Assembly: GCA_002255985.1 (NCBI GenBank)
Contig: NKIR01000001.1
Coordinates: forward strand, 62,001 to 126,000
Origin: Sphingomonadaceae bacterium PASS1
Lineage (GTDB): Bacteria; Pseudomonadota; Alphaproteobacteria; Sphingomonadales; Sphingomonadaceae
Reading direction: 5' to 3'
Length of the DNA stretch: 64,000 bases
The notes beneath the pieces are model-generated. The model was not told the origin of the DNA. It ran no database searches and worked only from the letters and a program-made list of their open reading frames with translations. Positions within the stretch are counted from its first letter, which is position 1. Each line of letters opens with the position of its first letter. Both the position numbers and the translations under genes were made by a program. Below, piece by piece: positions 22,547-33,666 of this stretch.

Positions 22547-24252
22547 TGCTCAAGCCGTTATTCAAATCCCTTCTTGTGGCAGGGGTCATGCTGATGCCAG
22601 CCCACGCAATGGCGCAACAGATCAATTCTGATTGGTCGCCCGCGGACAGTTCCTACAGTGATGCCGGGACTGCGGAGCCAGTGTCCGAAGCGCCTGTCCA
22701 GAAATCCCGTGGAGGTCGTCAGGGCCCACGCGTTGACGTCACGCCTTATATCGAAGCGCAGCAGGTGATTGTTGCTGATTTGAAAAATGGTGGTGACGTC
22801 CTGACCTATTCGACGGTCGCCGCTGGCATCGATGCGTCGGTTGCCACACGACAGGCCCAAGCGCAGGTCAGTCTGCGTTATGAACGGCGTATCGGTTACG
22901 ATAATGGTGTTGCCGATCAGGATAATGTGACCGGACTTGCGCGCGGATCGCTGGCGCTCACGCGGAACTTCAGCGTTGAAGCTGGCGGTGTCGCCGCGCG
23001 GACGCGCGTTGATGGCCGGGGTGCTGCGCCGACCAATCTGGTGGGCAATCCCGACAATGTGACTCAGGTCTATTCGGTTTACGCTGGACCAACTTTCACC
23101 TCACAAGTCGGCGATCTCACTGTCAACGCAGCCTATCGCGCCGGTTATACGAAGGTCGAGAACCAGAACAATGTCGTGTTGCCTGCTGGCCAGCAGCGCT
23201 TTGACCAGTTTGACGATAGTGTTAGCCAAGTTGCTACCGCGTCTGTTGGCATGCAGCCCGGTGTGCTTCCAATTGGTTGGGCGGTCAGCGGAAGCTGGCA
23301 GCATGAAGATGCAGGTCAACTCGACAACCGCTTCGACAGCAAATTTGCGCGCGCTGATATAACCGTTCCAATTTCGCCATATTTCGCTGTTGTCGGCGGG
23401 GTCGGATATGAAAACATCACGATCAGCGAACGCGATGCCGTGCGCGATACAGCGGGCAATGCTGTTGTCGGCAGCGATGGTCGATTGGTCACGGATGCCG
23501 CATCGCCGCGCCTTGTAGCCTATCAAACCGATGGGTTGATCTGGGATGTCGGCGTGTCATGGCGTCCAAGCCCCCGTACCTCGTTTGAGGCACGGTATGG
23601 TCGGCGCTATGGGTCGGATAGCTATATCGGCAGCTTAAGTTATCAGCCGGGTCGCGACTGGGCGGTCAACGTGTCCGTTTACGACACTGTTTCGGGCTTT
23701 GGCAGTTCGCTGAACAATAGCCTGGCGTCCTTGCCAACGCAGTTTCGGAGTGCGCGAAACCCGTTGTCTGGTGACATTAGCGGTTGTGCCTTTGGCCAGA
23801 CCGGCGGCTTTTGTTTGGATAATGCGTTACAAAATGCGTCGTCAGCTGCGTTCCGTCAGCGCGGTGTTTCGGCGGCTTTCAGTGGCACCAATGGCGGCTG
23901 GGATAGCGGCGTTGCTGTTGGATATAACCAGCGCAAATTTATCGCATCGCAGATTGGTGCGCAGGCGCAAATTGACGGTCTGAAGAACGACAATTATTAC
24001 GCTGTCGCTTATCTTGGAACAAACATCGACCGTCGGACGCGCTTTGAATCCAATGTGTACGCAAGCTATTTTGATCCCGGCGCTGCCGGAGCGCCCGATG
24101 CGCTCTCAACAGGCGCCAATGCCGCGCTCTACCGTCAGATTATTCGGGGATTGTCTGCATCTGCGGCGGTTGGTCTCGACAGTTACAAGCAAGAAGATTT
24201 AGATGGCGAGCTGACAGCCTCTGCGCTGCTTGGCCTGCGCTACAGTTTCTAA
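22543..24252 (+). CDS. XrtA-system outer membrane beta-barrel protein (TIGR03016-like)
   Basis: Signal peptide MMLKPLFKSLLVAGVMLMPAHAMAQ; repeated beta-strand pattern; ends in aromatic LLGLRYSF; start overlaps the kinase stop (ATGATG). Confidence 0.85.
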   Translation: MMLKPLFKSLLVAGVMLMPAHAMAQQINSDWSPADSSYSDAGTAEPVSEAPVQKSRGGRQGPRVDVTPYIEAQQVIVADLKNGGDVLTYSTVAAGIDASVATRQAQAQVSLRYERRIGYDNGVADQDNVTGLARGSLALTRNFSVEAGGVAARTRVDGRGAAPTNLVGNPDNVTQVYSVYAGPTFTSQVGDLTVNAAYRAGYTKVENQNNVVLPAGQQRFDQFDDSVSQVATASVGMQPGVLPIGWAVSGSWQHEDAGQLDNRFDSKFARADITVPISPYFAVVGGVGYENITISERDAVRDTAGNAVVGSDGRLVTDAASPRLVAYQTDGLIWDVGVSWRPSPRTSFEARYGRRYGSDSYIGSLSYQPGRDWAVNVSVYDTVSGFGSSLNNSLASLPTQFRSARNPLSGDISGCAFGQTGGFCLDNALQNASSAAFRQRGVSAAFSGTNGGWDSGVAVGYNQRKFIASQIGAQAQIDGLKNDNYYAVAYLGTNIDRRTRFESNVYASYFDPGAAGAPDALSTGANAALYRQIIRGLSASAAVGLDSYKQEDLDGELTASALLGLRYSF

Positions 24253-24266
24253 AAGGCAATCTAGCA

Positions 24267-25412
24267 ATGTACGATCAATTTTACGGTCTCACCGGTCGCC
24301 CGTTTCAGCTGACCCCTGATCCGCATTATTATTTTGAAAGCATCACGCATCGCAAAGCGCTGTCCTATCTGGGATATGGCTTGGCGCAGGGTGAAGGCTT
24401 CATTGTGATAACGGGCGAAGTCGGTGCAGGCAAATCAACGCTCGTTAGCCATTTGATGCAGTCGGTCGACAAAACGCGGCTAACAGCGGCAACGATTGTC
24501 ACCAGCCATTTGGACGGCCTTGATCTGGTCCATATGGCTGCGGCGGCCTTTGGTATCGATACAAGGGGACTTGACAAGGCATCTACGCTGAAGAGCATCG
24601 AAAACTTCCTACATGCAGAAGCGCGCACCGGTCGCCGTTGCTTGTTGGTCGTTGATGAAGCACAAAATCTGTCAATCGATGCGCTTGAAGAACTGCGCAT
24701 GTTATCGAACTTCCAGCTGGGTTCGTCTGCGTTGCTGCAGATATTCCTTTTGGGTCAGCCGGAGTTTCGTGATCTTGTGCGTGATGCGCCGGAGCTCGAG
24801 CAGCTTCGCCAACGCGTGATCGCCACGCACCATCTTGAACCCATGCACGCGAAGGAAGTCGAACCATATATCATCCACCGCTTGTCGCGTGCGGGCTGGA
24901 ACGGAAATCCATCCTTTACCCCCGATTCCTTTGCGACCCTTTTTGACGAAACGGGCGGCATGCCGCGCAAGTTAAATACGCTGATGAACCGTGTCATGCT
25001 GATGGGCGCTGTCGAGCAAACTACGCGAATTGACGCGCCCCTCGTCGAGGCAGTTGTTGCAGATATGGCGGGCAAACCCTTTGCGTATGAAGAACCGCTT
25101 TGGGCCACTCGAGAGCCTGAAATGGAGATTGTGGCCGAAATCGAAGCCGCCCTTGCGTCCGTTGCCGAAGTTGAACCAGCGCTTGACGAAATCAAAGCAT
25201 TCACTGCGGACGCCAAAGCGGTCGAGGAAGTAGGTCGCATTGAAACGCCTGCTTTCGATGCCGAAGTCCTCATCTCGCGCATCGCCGCGCTCGAACAGCG
25301 CGTGTCCGAACAGGATGACGCTTTACGCCGCGTTCTGTCCACCATGATCGATTGGATGGACAAAGAAGGCAATGTTGAGGCGCGGTTGGGACATAAAAAC
25401 GAAGCGGCTTGA
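24267..25412 (+). CDS. XrtA-associated AAA ATPase (ExeA/TIGR03015-like)
   Basis: MYDQFYGLTGRPFQLTPDPHYYFES; VITGEVGAGKSTLVSHLM; CLLVVDEAQNLSIDALEELRMLSNFQ. Confidence 0.93.
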   Translation: MYDQFYGLTGRPFQLTPDPHYYFESITHRKALSYLGYGLAQGEGFIVITGEVGAGKSTLVSHLMQSVDKTRLTAATIVTSHLDGLDLVHMAAAAFGIDTRGLDKASTLKSIENFLHAEARTGRRCLLVVDEAQNLSIDALEELRMLSNFQLGSSALLQIFLLGQPEFRDLVRDAPELEQLRQRVIATHHLEPMHAKEVEPYIIHRLSRAGWNGNPSFTPDSFATLFDETGGMPRKLNTLMNRVMLMGAVEQTTRIDAPLVEAVVADMAGKPFAYEEPLWATREPEMEIVAEIEAALASVAEVEPALDEIKAFTADAKAVEEVGRIETPAFDAEVLISRIAALEQRVSEQDDALRRVLSTMIDWMDKEGNVEARLGHKNEAA

Positions 25413-25445
25413 CGCCCTTGGCGCGAATGAAAGGATGAATGGCTG

Positions 25446-26291
25446 GTGCGTAACGCGATTTCCGTCGACGTTGAAGACTGGTTCCAGGTGGGCGCGTTCG
25501 AAACCGTTATCGCACGCGACAACTGGGCTACGCTTGAATGCCGTGTGGAGCGCAACACTGATGCCGTTTTGGAACTATTCAACGAAGCTGGCGTAAAAGC
25601 GACCTTCTTCGCGCTTGGTTGGGTCGGCGAACGATATCCTGCATTGATGCGCCGCGTGGTGGATGCCGGGCATGAAATCGCCAGCCACGGTTACAGCCAT
25701 GATCGGGTATTCACTTTCACCCCGCAGCAATTTGCCGATGACATCGCGAAGACGCAGAACATCCTCGAAGATGCAACTGGCCACGCTGTGACCGGTTACC
25801 GCGCACCCAGCTTTTCCATCGATCAACGTACACCATGGGCCCACGAGATTTTGGCGGAGCACGGCTATGCCTATTCATCGAGCGTGGCGCCCATCAAGCA
25901 CGACCATTATGGCTGGGCGTCGGCCCAGCGTTTCGCATTCCGTCCGGTGTCGGGCAGCAATTTTGTCGAGATGCCGGTCACGACGGTTGAGCTGGGGTCG
26001 AGGCGCCTTGCCGCTGGCGGCGGCGGTTTCTTCCGGATTTTGCCTTACGCCTTTTCGAAGTGGGCGTTGCGTAAAGTGAATGTCCATGATTGCCGGCCAG
26101 CAATCATCTATTTCCATCCATGGGAAATTGATCCCGGCCAACCCCGCGTGGCAAATGCGCCGCTCAAGTCAAAGCTGCGGCATTATACGCGGCTTAACAA
26201 TATGGCCGACAAATTGCGGCGGCTAACCGGCGACTTTCAATGGGAACGGTTGGATGCCATTGCAGCGTTGGAGCGGGCGCGGCTGTCATGA
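25446..26291 (+). CDS. XrtA-system polysaccharide deacetylase
   Basis: GTG start; NAISVDVEDWFQVGAFE; KATFFALGWVGERYPALMRRVVDAGHEIASHGYSHDRVFT; YFHPWEID. Confidence 0.92.
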   Translation: MRNAISVDVEDWFQVGAFETVIARDNWATLECRVERNTDAVLELFNEAGVKATFFALGWVGERYPALMRRVVDAGHEIASHGYSHDRVFTFTPQQFADDIAKTQNILEDATGHAVTGYRAPSFSIDQRTPWAHEILAEHGYAYSSSVAPIKHDHYGWASAQRFAFRPVSGSNFVEMPVTTVELGSRRLAAGGGGFFRILPYAFSKWALRKVNVHDCRPAIIYFHPWEIDPGQPRVANAPLKSKLRHYTRLNNMADKLRRLTGDFQWERLDAIAALERARLS

Positions 26292-27361
26292 ACGCGCCCT
26301 TGTTACGGCAACAGACGACGGTGCGGCTGGCAGATTTATCCGATCCAGCCGAGGTTGCGTCGCTTGAAAAATGGCTTGCGGTTCAACCCGATGCCTTGCC
26401 GTTCCACCAACCCAATTGGCTTATGGCTGTCGAGCAAGGTACCGGCCAACAAGCGTATATGTTGGTTGCACAATCACATGACGGCATAGCGGGGGTGCTA
26501 CCATTCCATCTGATACATTCGCCTATGTTCGGGCGTGCGCTTGTTTCGTCGGGCTTTGCCGTCGGCGGGGGTATCTTGACGCGTGATCCAGCAGCGGGAC
26601 GCCGTCTGGCAGCAGAGATATGTGTACTTGCCGAACGATGGAGTTGCCCATCGGTGGAACTCCGCGGCGGCTGGCTGCCCCGGGGCCAGCGTTGGACCGA
26701 AAAACGTAATGCATACGCCAATTTTATCAGGCCATTGCAAGCCGATGACGATGCGGAGCTTTTGGCGATTCCGCGTAAGCAGCGCGCCGAAGTGCGCAAG
26801 GCGTTGGATAATGGGCTGACTTTCGAGATTGGTCGTACAGCCCGTGATATCGACTGGCATTACGCCACCTATGCCGAAAGTGTCCGAAATCTTGGAACGC
26901 CGGTTTTCCCAAAAAGCCTGATGGAAGCTACGCTGCGGCAATTTGGCGCGGATGCCGATATCTTAACCGTGCTGCACGACGGCAGGCCAGTGGCGAGCGT
27001 CATGAGCCTGTATCACCGCGCGACGGTTATGCCCTATTGGGGCGGGGGCGTGTGGGACGCGCGTCGGCTTCGTGCCAATGACCTTATGTATTATGCGTTG
27101 ATGAACCACGCGCGGCAAAGGGGATGCATGCATTTCGATTTTGGCCGTTCAAAGGTGGGATCAGGCGCATATCATTTTAAGAAAAGCTGGGGGTTTGAAC
27201 CGGAGCCACTGGCCTATGCGTTCTACACACATGATGGTCAGGTCCCGCGTGATATCAATCCCAATAGCCCTAAATACCGGGCGCAAATCGCCCTTTGGCA
27301 GAAACTGCCATTGGCCGTGACCAACCGGCTCGGCCCATGGATTTCCAGAGGCCTCGGATGA
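26288..27361 (+). CDS. FemAB/GNAT-like protein, XrtA/PEP-CTERM-associated
   Basis: VSRVMSLYHR-like ASVMSLYHRATVMPYWGGGVWDARRLRANDLMYYALMNHARQRGCMHFDFGRSKVGSGAYHFKKSWGFEPEPLAY; ATGA overlap with the previous gene. Confidence 0.9.
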   Translation: MNAPLLRQQTTVRLADLSDPAEVASLEKWLAVQPDALPFHQPNWLMAVEQGTGQQAYMLVAQSHDGIAGVLPFHLIHSPMFGRALVSSGFAVGGGILTRDPAAGRRLAAEICVLAERWSCPSVELRGGWLPRGQRWTEKRNAYANFIRPLQADDDAELLAIPRKQRAEVRKALDNGLTFEIGRTARDIDWHYATYAESVRNLGTPVFPKSLMEATLRQFGADADILTVLHDGRPVASVMSLYHRATVMPYWGGGVWDARRLRANDLMYYALMNHARQRGCMHFDFGRSKVGSGAYHFKKSWGFEPEPLAYAFYTHDGQVPRDINPNSPKYRAQIALWQKLPLAVTNRLGPWISRGLG

Positions 27362-28557
27362 TGCAGGAGATACTGTTTCTCGCGCATCGTGTTCCATGGC
27401 CGCCCGACAGGGGCGACAAGATCCGGTCGCATCATATCCTGAATTATCTCGCTGAAATGGCACCGGTGCATATCGGCGCCTTCGCTGATAATTACCACGA
27501 TATGGGGTTCGCTGCCGCAATGGGTGCAAGCGTCGCGTCCAGCCATGTTGAAATCCGAAGCAAGCCGACATGGCTGGCGGGTGCTGAGGCCATGCTTATG
27601 GGAAAGCCGGTTTCCATCGCCAGCTTTGCCAGCGCGTCAATGGCGGCATGGGTTCGCGGCGTGCTGGCATCGCGCCCGATTAACCACATTTTATGTTTCT
27701 CCGGCCAAATGGCGCAATATGTTCCAGCTGACTTTACCGGTCGTTTCGTCATGGACTTTGTCGATGTCGATAGCGCCAAGTTTGAAAGCTACGCCGATAC
27801 GGGCAATCCGGTCATGCGTTGGGTTAATGCGCGGGAAGGGCGATTGCTCTCGGCATTCGAACGCGATGTCGCAATGCGCGCAGATGTAAGCCTGTTCGTC
27901 AGCGATGCAGAGGCCGGGCTTTTTCGCGCCCGAAGTGGCGTCAGCGCGGTTCGCGCGCTTGGCAACGGCATCGATTCGGTCTTTTATGATCCGGAAGGCG
28001 CCTTCCGTAGGCTTCATCCGCCCTTTGCTGATGCGTTAATCGTCTTCACTGGACAGATGGATTACCGCCCGAATATTGAGGCTGTGACGATATTCGCGAC
28101 CGAAGCGATGCCCATCATTCGGGCCGCCAATCCTGAAGCAACCTTTGCCATTGTTGGCCGTAATCCCACTGCTGCCGTGTCTGGTCTGTCGGCTTTGCCG
28201 GGGGTACAAGTCACTGGCGCAGTAGATGACGTCCGCAGTTGGCTCGCCGCCGCCGATGTTGTGGTCGCGCCGCTGCGCACGGCGCGTGGTATCCAGAATA
28301 AAGTGCTTGAGGCGATGGGGATGGGAAAGCCCGTTGTGGCTTCTCCAGCTGCGGCAGAGGGCATAGATGCACAGGCAGGTACCCATTTCTATGTCGAGGA
28401 TAATGCTCAGGCAGAAGCCGCGCGGGTGTGCGCTTTGCTTGCGGATGCGAAAGCGATGCAACGGGTCGGCCGTGCGGCACGGGCGCATGTCATTGCGCAT
28501 TATGGATGGGACCAGCAGCTCGCGCCACTCAAGCAAGTAATAAGCGAGATTCCATGA
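27358..28557 (+). CDS. Glycosyltransferase, PEP-CTERM/XrtA type (TIGR03087-like)
   Basis: EILFLAHRVPWPPDRGDKIRSHHILNYLAE N-terminus; APLRTARGIQNKVLEAMGMGKPVVASPAAAEGI. Confidence 0.92.
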   Translation: MMQEILFLAHRVPWPPDRGDKIRSHHILNYLAEMAPVHIGAFADNYHDMGFAAAMGASVASSHVEIRSKPTWLAGAEAMLMGKPVSIASFASASMAAWVRGVLASRPINHILCFSGQMAQYVPADFTGRFVMDFVDVDSAKFESYADTGNPVMRWVNAREGRLLSAFERDVAMRADVSLFVSDAEAGLFRARSGVSAVRALGNGIDSVFYDPEGAFRRLHPPFADALIVFTGQMDYRPNIEAVTIFATEAMPIIRAANPEATFAIVGRNPTAAVSGLSALPGVQVTGAVDDVRSWLAAADVVVAPLRTARGIQNKVLEAMGMGKPVVASPAAAEGIDAQAGTHFYVEDNAQAEAARVCALLADAKAMQRVGRAARAHVIAHYGWDQQLAPLKQVISEIP

Positions 28558-30083
28558 CCTTTGCATCAACCTTGCAAAGTTTGGCCGCGCGATCTGCGAT
28601 GACGCGATGGCAACGAGCGCTGATTGGGCTTGGCATTGCATGGGGCCTGTTGCTTGTCATATTCCGGCAGGATGCAGCCGACATGGCAGGTATCTGGTGG
28701 AACAGCTCGACCTTCAACCATTGCCTTCTGATCGTGCCAGTCCTCGGATGGCTGGTGCACCAGCGCAAAGAGCAATTGGCGGCACTCACACCGCAATCCT
28801 GGGCACCTGGGCTGATGTATGTCGCAGCGGGCGCTTTTGGGTGGCTGCTTGGTGATGCTGCAGCGCTTGCGGTTGCCCGACAGCTCGGGCTGATCATGAT
28901 GTTGCAGGGTGCCGTGGTTTTGATGTTTGGCCCAAATGTCGCGCGCGGGTTGCTATTCCCCTTATTCTACATGTTCTTCCTGCTGCCTATTGGCGAAGAG
29001 GTTGTGCCAGTCCTTCAGACGGTTACGGCGCAAATGTGCATGACATTGCTGGGCTGGGTTGGCATCCCCGCGCGTCTCGACGGGATATTCATCACGACGC
29101 CAACCGGCTATTTCCGCGTCGCTGAGGCATGTTCAGGCGTAAAATTCCTCATCGCGATGATGGCTTACGGTGTTCTTGTTGCCAATCTGTGTTTCAACAG
29201 TTGGCCGCGCCGTGTTGCATTTCTGGTGGTCTGCGTCGCCGTGCCGATATTGGCGAACGGGGTGCGTGCATTTTCAACAATTTACATCGCGCATGTCCAA
29301 GGCATCGGATTCGCCGCCAGCCTTGACCATGTGATCTATGGCTTGGTGTTTTTCGGCATCGTCATTGCTCTGGTAATGGCGGCAGGCTGGCGCTTTTTTG
29401 ACCGCCGACCTGATGCGGATGCATTTGACCCCGCCCTGCTTCAGGGACCTGTTCGACACACGCTAAGCATCAAGCAGGCCCTGGGTGCTTTATTGCTGGC
29501 CGCCTTGGTACCTTTTGGCTGGTCGGCGTATGTGTCCGCCCGTTCGTCGCCCGTTCCAGACCGTATCGTCCTGCCCAATGTGGTGGGGTGGGACATCGTT
29601 CCTTATAGTCCCAAGGTTCATTGGATGCCGCGTTTTGTGGAAGCGAGCCACTATCTTTCGGGGCGCTACCGCAACGCTGCGGGGCAGGAGGCTGACCTGT
29701 TTGTTGTGGTGTACGACCGGCAGAGCGAAGGCCGCGAACTGGTCGGGTTCGGACAAGGCGCGGTGGACCCTAATGGTCATTGGTCATGGTCCGCAAATCT
29801 GCCTGCACCGGCATCAGGACGCGCCGAACGTATCCAAACAAAGGGCGCGGTCCGTGACGTTGTAAGCTTCTACCGCGTGAACGGGGTGACAACCGGATCG
29901 GCAGCGCGCGTAAAGCTCGCAACGCTTCAGGCACGGCTGTTAAATGGCAATCAACAGGCGGTTGCCATTCTTGTTTCTGCAGAGAACGAGGCGGACACAC
30001 CCGCGCGTCCGGTCGTCGATGTATTTGTCTCCGCCTTGGGCGATGTTGATAAAGTGGCTGACCGCTTCGCCGGTTTACGTTAG
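28554..30083 (+). CDS. xrtA: Exosortase A fused to an EpsI-like (DUF3485) C-terminal domain
   Basis: Polytopic; VAEACSGVKFLIAMMAY (Cys), ILANGVRAFSTIYIAH (Arg), DHVIYGLVFFGIV (His) exosortase triad; C-terminal soluble domain DLFVVVYDRQSEGRELVGFGQGAVDPNGHWSW. Confidence 0.92.
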   Translation: MTFASTLQSLAARSAMTRWQRALIGLGIAWGLLLVIFRQDAADMAGIWWNSSTFNHCLLIVPVLGWLVHQRKEQLAALTPQSWAPGLMYVAAGAFGWLLGDAAALAVARQLGLIMMLQGAVVLMFGPNVARGLLFPLFYMFFLLPIGEEVVPVLQTVTAQMCMTLLGWVGIPARLDGIFITTPTGYFRVAEACSGVKFLIAMMAYGVLVANLCFNSWPRRVAFLVVCVAVPILANGVRAFSTIYIAHVQGIGFAASLDHVIYGLVFFGIVIALVMAAGWRFFDRRPDADAFDPALLQGPVRHTLSIKQALGALLLAALVPFGWSAYVSARSSPVPDRIVLPNVVGWDIVPYSPKVHWMPRFVEASHYLSGRYRNAAGQEADLFVVVYDRQSEGRELVGFGQGAVDPNGHWSWSANLPAPASGRAERIQTKGAVRDVVSFYRVNGVTTGSAARVKLATLQARLLNGNQQAVAILVSAENEADTPARPVVDVFVSALGDVDKVADRFAGLR

Positions 30084-30092
30084 AGGCGCGGC

Positions 30093-31985
30093 ATGTGTGG
30101 CATTGCCGGTATTTTTCACTTGGAGACTGCCAAGCCCGTTGATCCTGAAAGGGTGAAGCGGATGACGGACGCCATCGCGCACCGTGGCCCCGATGGATCG
30201 GGCGTGTGGACTGCGCCCGGCGTTGGACTTGGGCATAGGCGGCTGTCGATTATCGATGTGGAGGGCGGCGCGCAACCGATGCACTCGGATGACGGCGTGC
30301 TGACACTTACCTTCAATGGTGAGATTTATAACTTCCGTGCGTTGCGTCAGGAACTCGAGGCGGCCGGACATGCATTTCGCACGCACAGCGACAGCGAAGT
30401 CATCTTGCACGGGTGGCGGCACTGGGGCGCCGATTGCGTTTCGCATTTTCAGGGCATGTTTGCTTTCGCCATTCACGATGCGCGCACCAAGCAGTTGTTT
30501 ATGGCACGCGATCGTGTCGGCGTTAAGCCGTTATTCTACGCGCCAATTGCGGATGGCAGTGTGTTGTTTGGGTCGGAGCTTAAGGCGTTAACCGCGCATC
30601 CGGCATTGCGGCGCGATATCGACCTGTCCGCCGTCGATGATTTCATGGCTTTTGGCTATGTGCCGGATCATGCCTGCATATTGCACGGCGTGAAAAAGCT
30701 GCCTGCGGGACATCATCTGACGCTGCAACAAGGCAGCCCATTGCCTGCGCCGACGCAATATTGGGATATTGATTATTCGAAACGGGCGCGCGGCAGCCAA
30801 TCGGAGTTGTCCGAAGAACTGCTGCGTTTGCTGCGCCAATCTGTCACCTCGCGCATGGTGACCGATGTGCCATTGGGTGCATTTCTGTCGGGTGGTGTAG
30901 ATAGCAGCGCCGTGGTCGCGATGATGGCAGAGGCATCGCGGCAGCCAGTGAAGACATGCTCGATCGGTTTTGACGTCGCTGCGGTGGACGAGCGTGCCTA
31001 TGCCGAACGGATCGCGCGCCGGTTTGCGACCGACCACCGGTCGCGCGAGGTCGCTGCAGATGACTTTGGCCTGATCGATACGCTTGCTTATCATTTTGAC
31101 GAGCCCTTCGCCGATGCCTCCGCTTTGCCCACATATCGGGTGTGCGAATTGGCGCGTGAAGAGGTCACTGTGGCTTTGTCGGGCGATGGAGCCGATGAGG
31201 CTTTGGCCGGGTATCGGCGCCATATGTTCCACCATAAGGAAGAACAGATCCGCAGCGTGCTGCCGCAATCCTTGCGTGGTCCATTGTTTGGCGGTCTGGG
31301 TAAGGTCTATCCAAAGGCTGATTGGGCACCGCAGTCGTTGCGCGCCAAAACGACATTGCTTTCACTCGGACGCAGTGGACCCGAGGGCTATACCGACGCG
31401 GTTAGCCTGACGAACCCCGCGGTGCGCCATAGACTCTACTCCGAACGTATGCGCAGCTTGGTCGGCGTGTATCGGGCCGAAACCTATATGGAGCAGCTGA
31501 TGACCCATGCGCCAGCGCGCAGCGGCCTTGATCAGGCGCAATATGCCGACATGAAGATGTGGTTGCCGGGCGACATATTGACTAAGGTTGACCGCATGAG
31601 CATGGCTGTTGGTCTGGAAGCACGCGAGCCATTGTTAGACCATCACTTGCTGGAATTTGCGGCAAGCCTGCCCGAGAAAATGCGTATCCGCAGCGGGCAG
31701 GGCAAATGGTTGCTGAAAAAGACGATGGAACCCTATTTGCCCAGCGACATATTGTACCGACCCAAAATGGGCTTTGTAACGCCAATCGATGCGTGGTTCC
31801 GTGGGCCATTGGCGCCGCAGGCACGCGCTCTTTCAACAAGCTTGATGTTTTCGCAAATGGACCTGTTTGACAGCAAGGCCATCGCGCAAGCGGCCGAAGA
31901 TCATATATCGGGCCGGACCAATAATGGGCGGCTGTTGTGGCAGCTTGTGATGCTTGAAAAATCGCTCAACAAGCTGTTTGCTTAA
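30093..31985 (+). CDS. XrtA/PEP-CTERM-system amidotransferase (asparagine synthase-like)
   Basis: [59 protein letters not shown]-loop. Confidence 0.94.
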   Translation: MCGIAGIFHLETAKPVDPERVKRMTDAIAHRGPDGSGVWTAPGVGLGHRRLSIIDVEGGAQPMHSDDGVLTLTFNGEIYNFRALRQELEAAGHAFRTHSDSEVILHGWRHWGADCVSHFQGMFAFAIHDARTKQLFMARDRVGVKPLFYAPIADGSVLFGSELKALTAHPALRRDIDLSAVDDFMAFGYVPDHACILHGVKKLPAGHHLTLQQGSPLPAPTQYWDIDYSKRARGSQSELSEELLRLLRQSVTSRMVTDVPLGAFLSGGVDSSAVVAMMAEASRQPVKTCSIGFDVAAVDERAYAERIARRFATDHRSREVAADDFGLIDTLAYHFDEPFADASALPTYRVCELAREEVTVALSGDGADEALAGYRRHMFHHKEEQIRSVLPQSLRGPLFGGLGKVYPKADWAPQSLRAKTTLLSLGRSGPEGYTDAVSLTNPAVRHRLYSERMRSLVGVYRAETYMEQLMTHAPARSGLDQAQYADMKMWLPGDILTKVDRMSMAVGLEAREPLLDHHLLEFAASLPEKMRIRSGQGKWLLKKTMEPYLPSDILYRPKMGFVTPIDAWFRGPLAPQARALSTSLMFSQMDLFDSKAIAQAAEDHISGRTNNGRLLWQLVMLEKSLNKLFA

Positions 31986-32722
31986 GGGTAGATTGCCCGC
32001 ACAAAATACAGGCCTTCAGGTGGTGCATTTTCCGCCAAGGCGGAACGGTCTGCCGCATCAAGCGCAGCCTGCAAATCGTCGGCGGTCCATCGGCCAAGCC
32101 CAACGGCCACAAGGCAACCCACCATCGACCGCACTTGGTGATGTAGGAATGACAAGGCCGCAGCCTCGACGATCACATGCTGCCCTTCGCGGCGGACGTT
32201 CAATCGTTCGAGCGACTTGACCGGGCTTGCCGATTGGCATGCCGTCGACCGGAAGGTCGTGAAATCATGCACGCCCACCAAAATTTGCGCCGCTGCGTGC
32301 ATTGCGTCAGCGTCAAGGTGCGGGCCAACGCGCCACACCCGGCCCTTTTCAAGTGTTAGCGATGCGCGGCGATTGAGGATGCGATATTGGTAGGACCGGC
32401 CAATGCAGCTGTAACGCGCATGCCAGTCGTGGGTGACTTCTTCGCAATGCAATATCGCGATGGGGTGCGGCCGCAAATGGGCGTTGATGGCTTCCATCAA
32501 TCGGAACGATGATAGTCCTTTTTCCACATCGACATGCGCGCGCATGCCCAATGCGTGGACGCCGGCATCGGTGCGGCCTGCGCTATAGACCAATGTCTTT
32601 TCGCCAGTGGTTTTGAATATAGCCTCTTCGATGGCGCCTTGGACCGAAGGGCCATGGTCTTGCCATTGCCAGCCCATATAGGGGCCGCCGTCAAATTCGA
32701 TGGTGAGCGCAAAACGGGTCAT
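31982..32722 (-). CDS. truA: tRNA pseudouridine(38-40) synthase
   Basis: [56 protein letters not shown]. Confidence 0.95.
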   Translation of the reverse strand: MTRFALTIEFDGGPYMGWQWQDHGPSVQGAIEEAIFKTTGEKTLVYSAGRTDAGVHALGMRAHVDVEKGLSSFRLMEAINAHLRPHPIAILHCEEVTHDWHARYSCIGRSYQYRILNRRASLTLEKGRVWRVGPHLDADAMHAAAQILVGVHDFTTFRSTACQSASPVKSLERLNVRREGQHVIVEAAALSFLHHQVRSMVGCLVAVGLGRWTADDLQAALDAADRSALAENAPPEGLYFVRAIYP

Positions 32723-33624
32723 TGCAGGATCGTGCCCGCCGGGATTGCCTTGCCACGCAGCAAGTCTGCGGTCGGCATTGCGGGTTTGCCGGCACGTTGG
32801 ATCAGGGTGGGACAGATCGCATCAACGCCGCATGCGATGGTCAGCCGATCGTCCGAAATTGTACCGGCTGTGCTAGCTCCAGCAACGATGTCCGCCGCAA
32901 GCACCCGATATCTCTCGCCTTCAAATTCGAACCATGCACCCGGCGCGGGGTTGAATGCGCGTATCTGTCGTTCGACCGCTTCGGCGGACATTGAAAAATC
33001 CAATTTGGTTTCTGCCTTGTCGATTTTGGCAGCATAGGTCACGCCATCATCCGGTTGCGGCACGGCAGGGTGGGCATTGAGGTCAGATAATACCCGCACC
33101 ATCAATTCTGCGCCAAGGTCGGCCAGCTCGCTCGTGAGCATGCCCGTGGTATTGTGTCCGATTTCGAGTTCGGTTGTTGCGCGAACAGGGCCGGTATCGA
33201 GGCCTGCTTCCATTTGCATGACCATGACGCCTGTTGTGGCGTCCCCTGCCAAAATAGCACGCTGAACCGGCGCCGCACCGCGCCAGCGTGGCAACAGCGA
33301 GCCGTGAATGTTGAGGCAGCCCTGCCGTGGCGCATCCAAGATCGATTTGGGCAGGATAAGGCCATATGCCGCGACAATTGCGGCGTCGAGGTCAAGCGCG
33401 GCAAATTCAGCTGCTGCATCGTCCTGTCGCAGGGACAGCGGGGTGCGTACATGCAAACCCAGTTCCTCGGCACGCCGTTGTACGGCGGACGGCGTAAGCT
33501 TTTTACCGCGGTTCGCGGGGCGGGGCGGCTGCGAATATACGGCAACCACATCATGCCCAGCGGCAACCAGCGCGTCGAGCGCTGGCACGGCAAATTCGGG
33601 TGTTCCCATGAAGGCAAGACGCAT
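32719..33624 (-). CDS. fmt: Methionyl-tRNA formyltransferase
   Basis: [63 protein letters not shown]. Confidence 0.96.
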   Translation of the reverse strand: MRLAFMGTPEFAVPALDALVAAGHDVVAVYSQPPRPANRGKKLTPSAVQRRAEELGLHVRTPLSLRQDDAAAEFAALDLDAAIVAAYGLILPKSILDAPRQGCLNIHGSLLPRWRGAAPVQRAILAGDATTGVMVMQMEAGLDTGPVRATTELEIGHNTTGMLTSELADLGAELMVRVLSDLNAHPAVPQPDDGVTYAAKIDKAETKLDFSMSAEAVERQIRAFNPAPGAWFEFEGERYRVLAADIVAGASTAGTISDDRLTIACGVDAICPTLIQRAGKPAMPTADLLRGKAIPAGTILQ

Positions 33625-33666
33625 CGTCACTTTTCCTTTGTTCGAAAGCCCCCTAAGACCCGCAGC

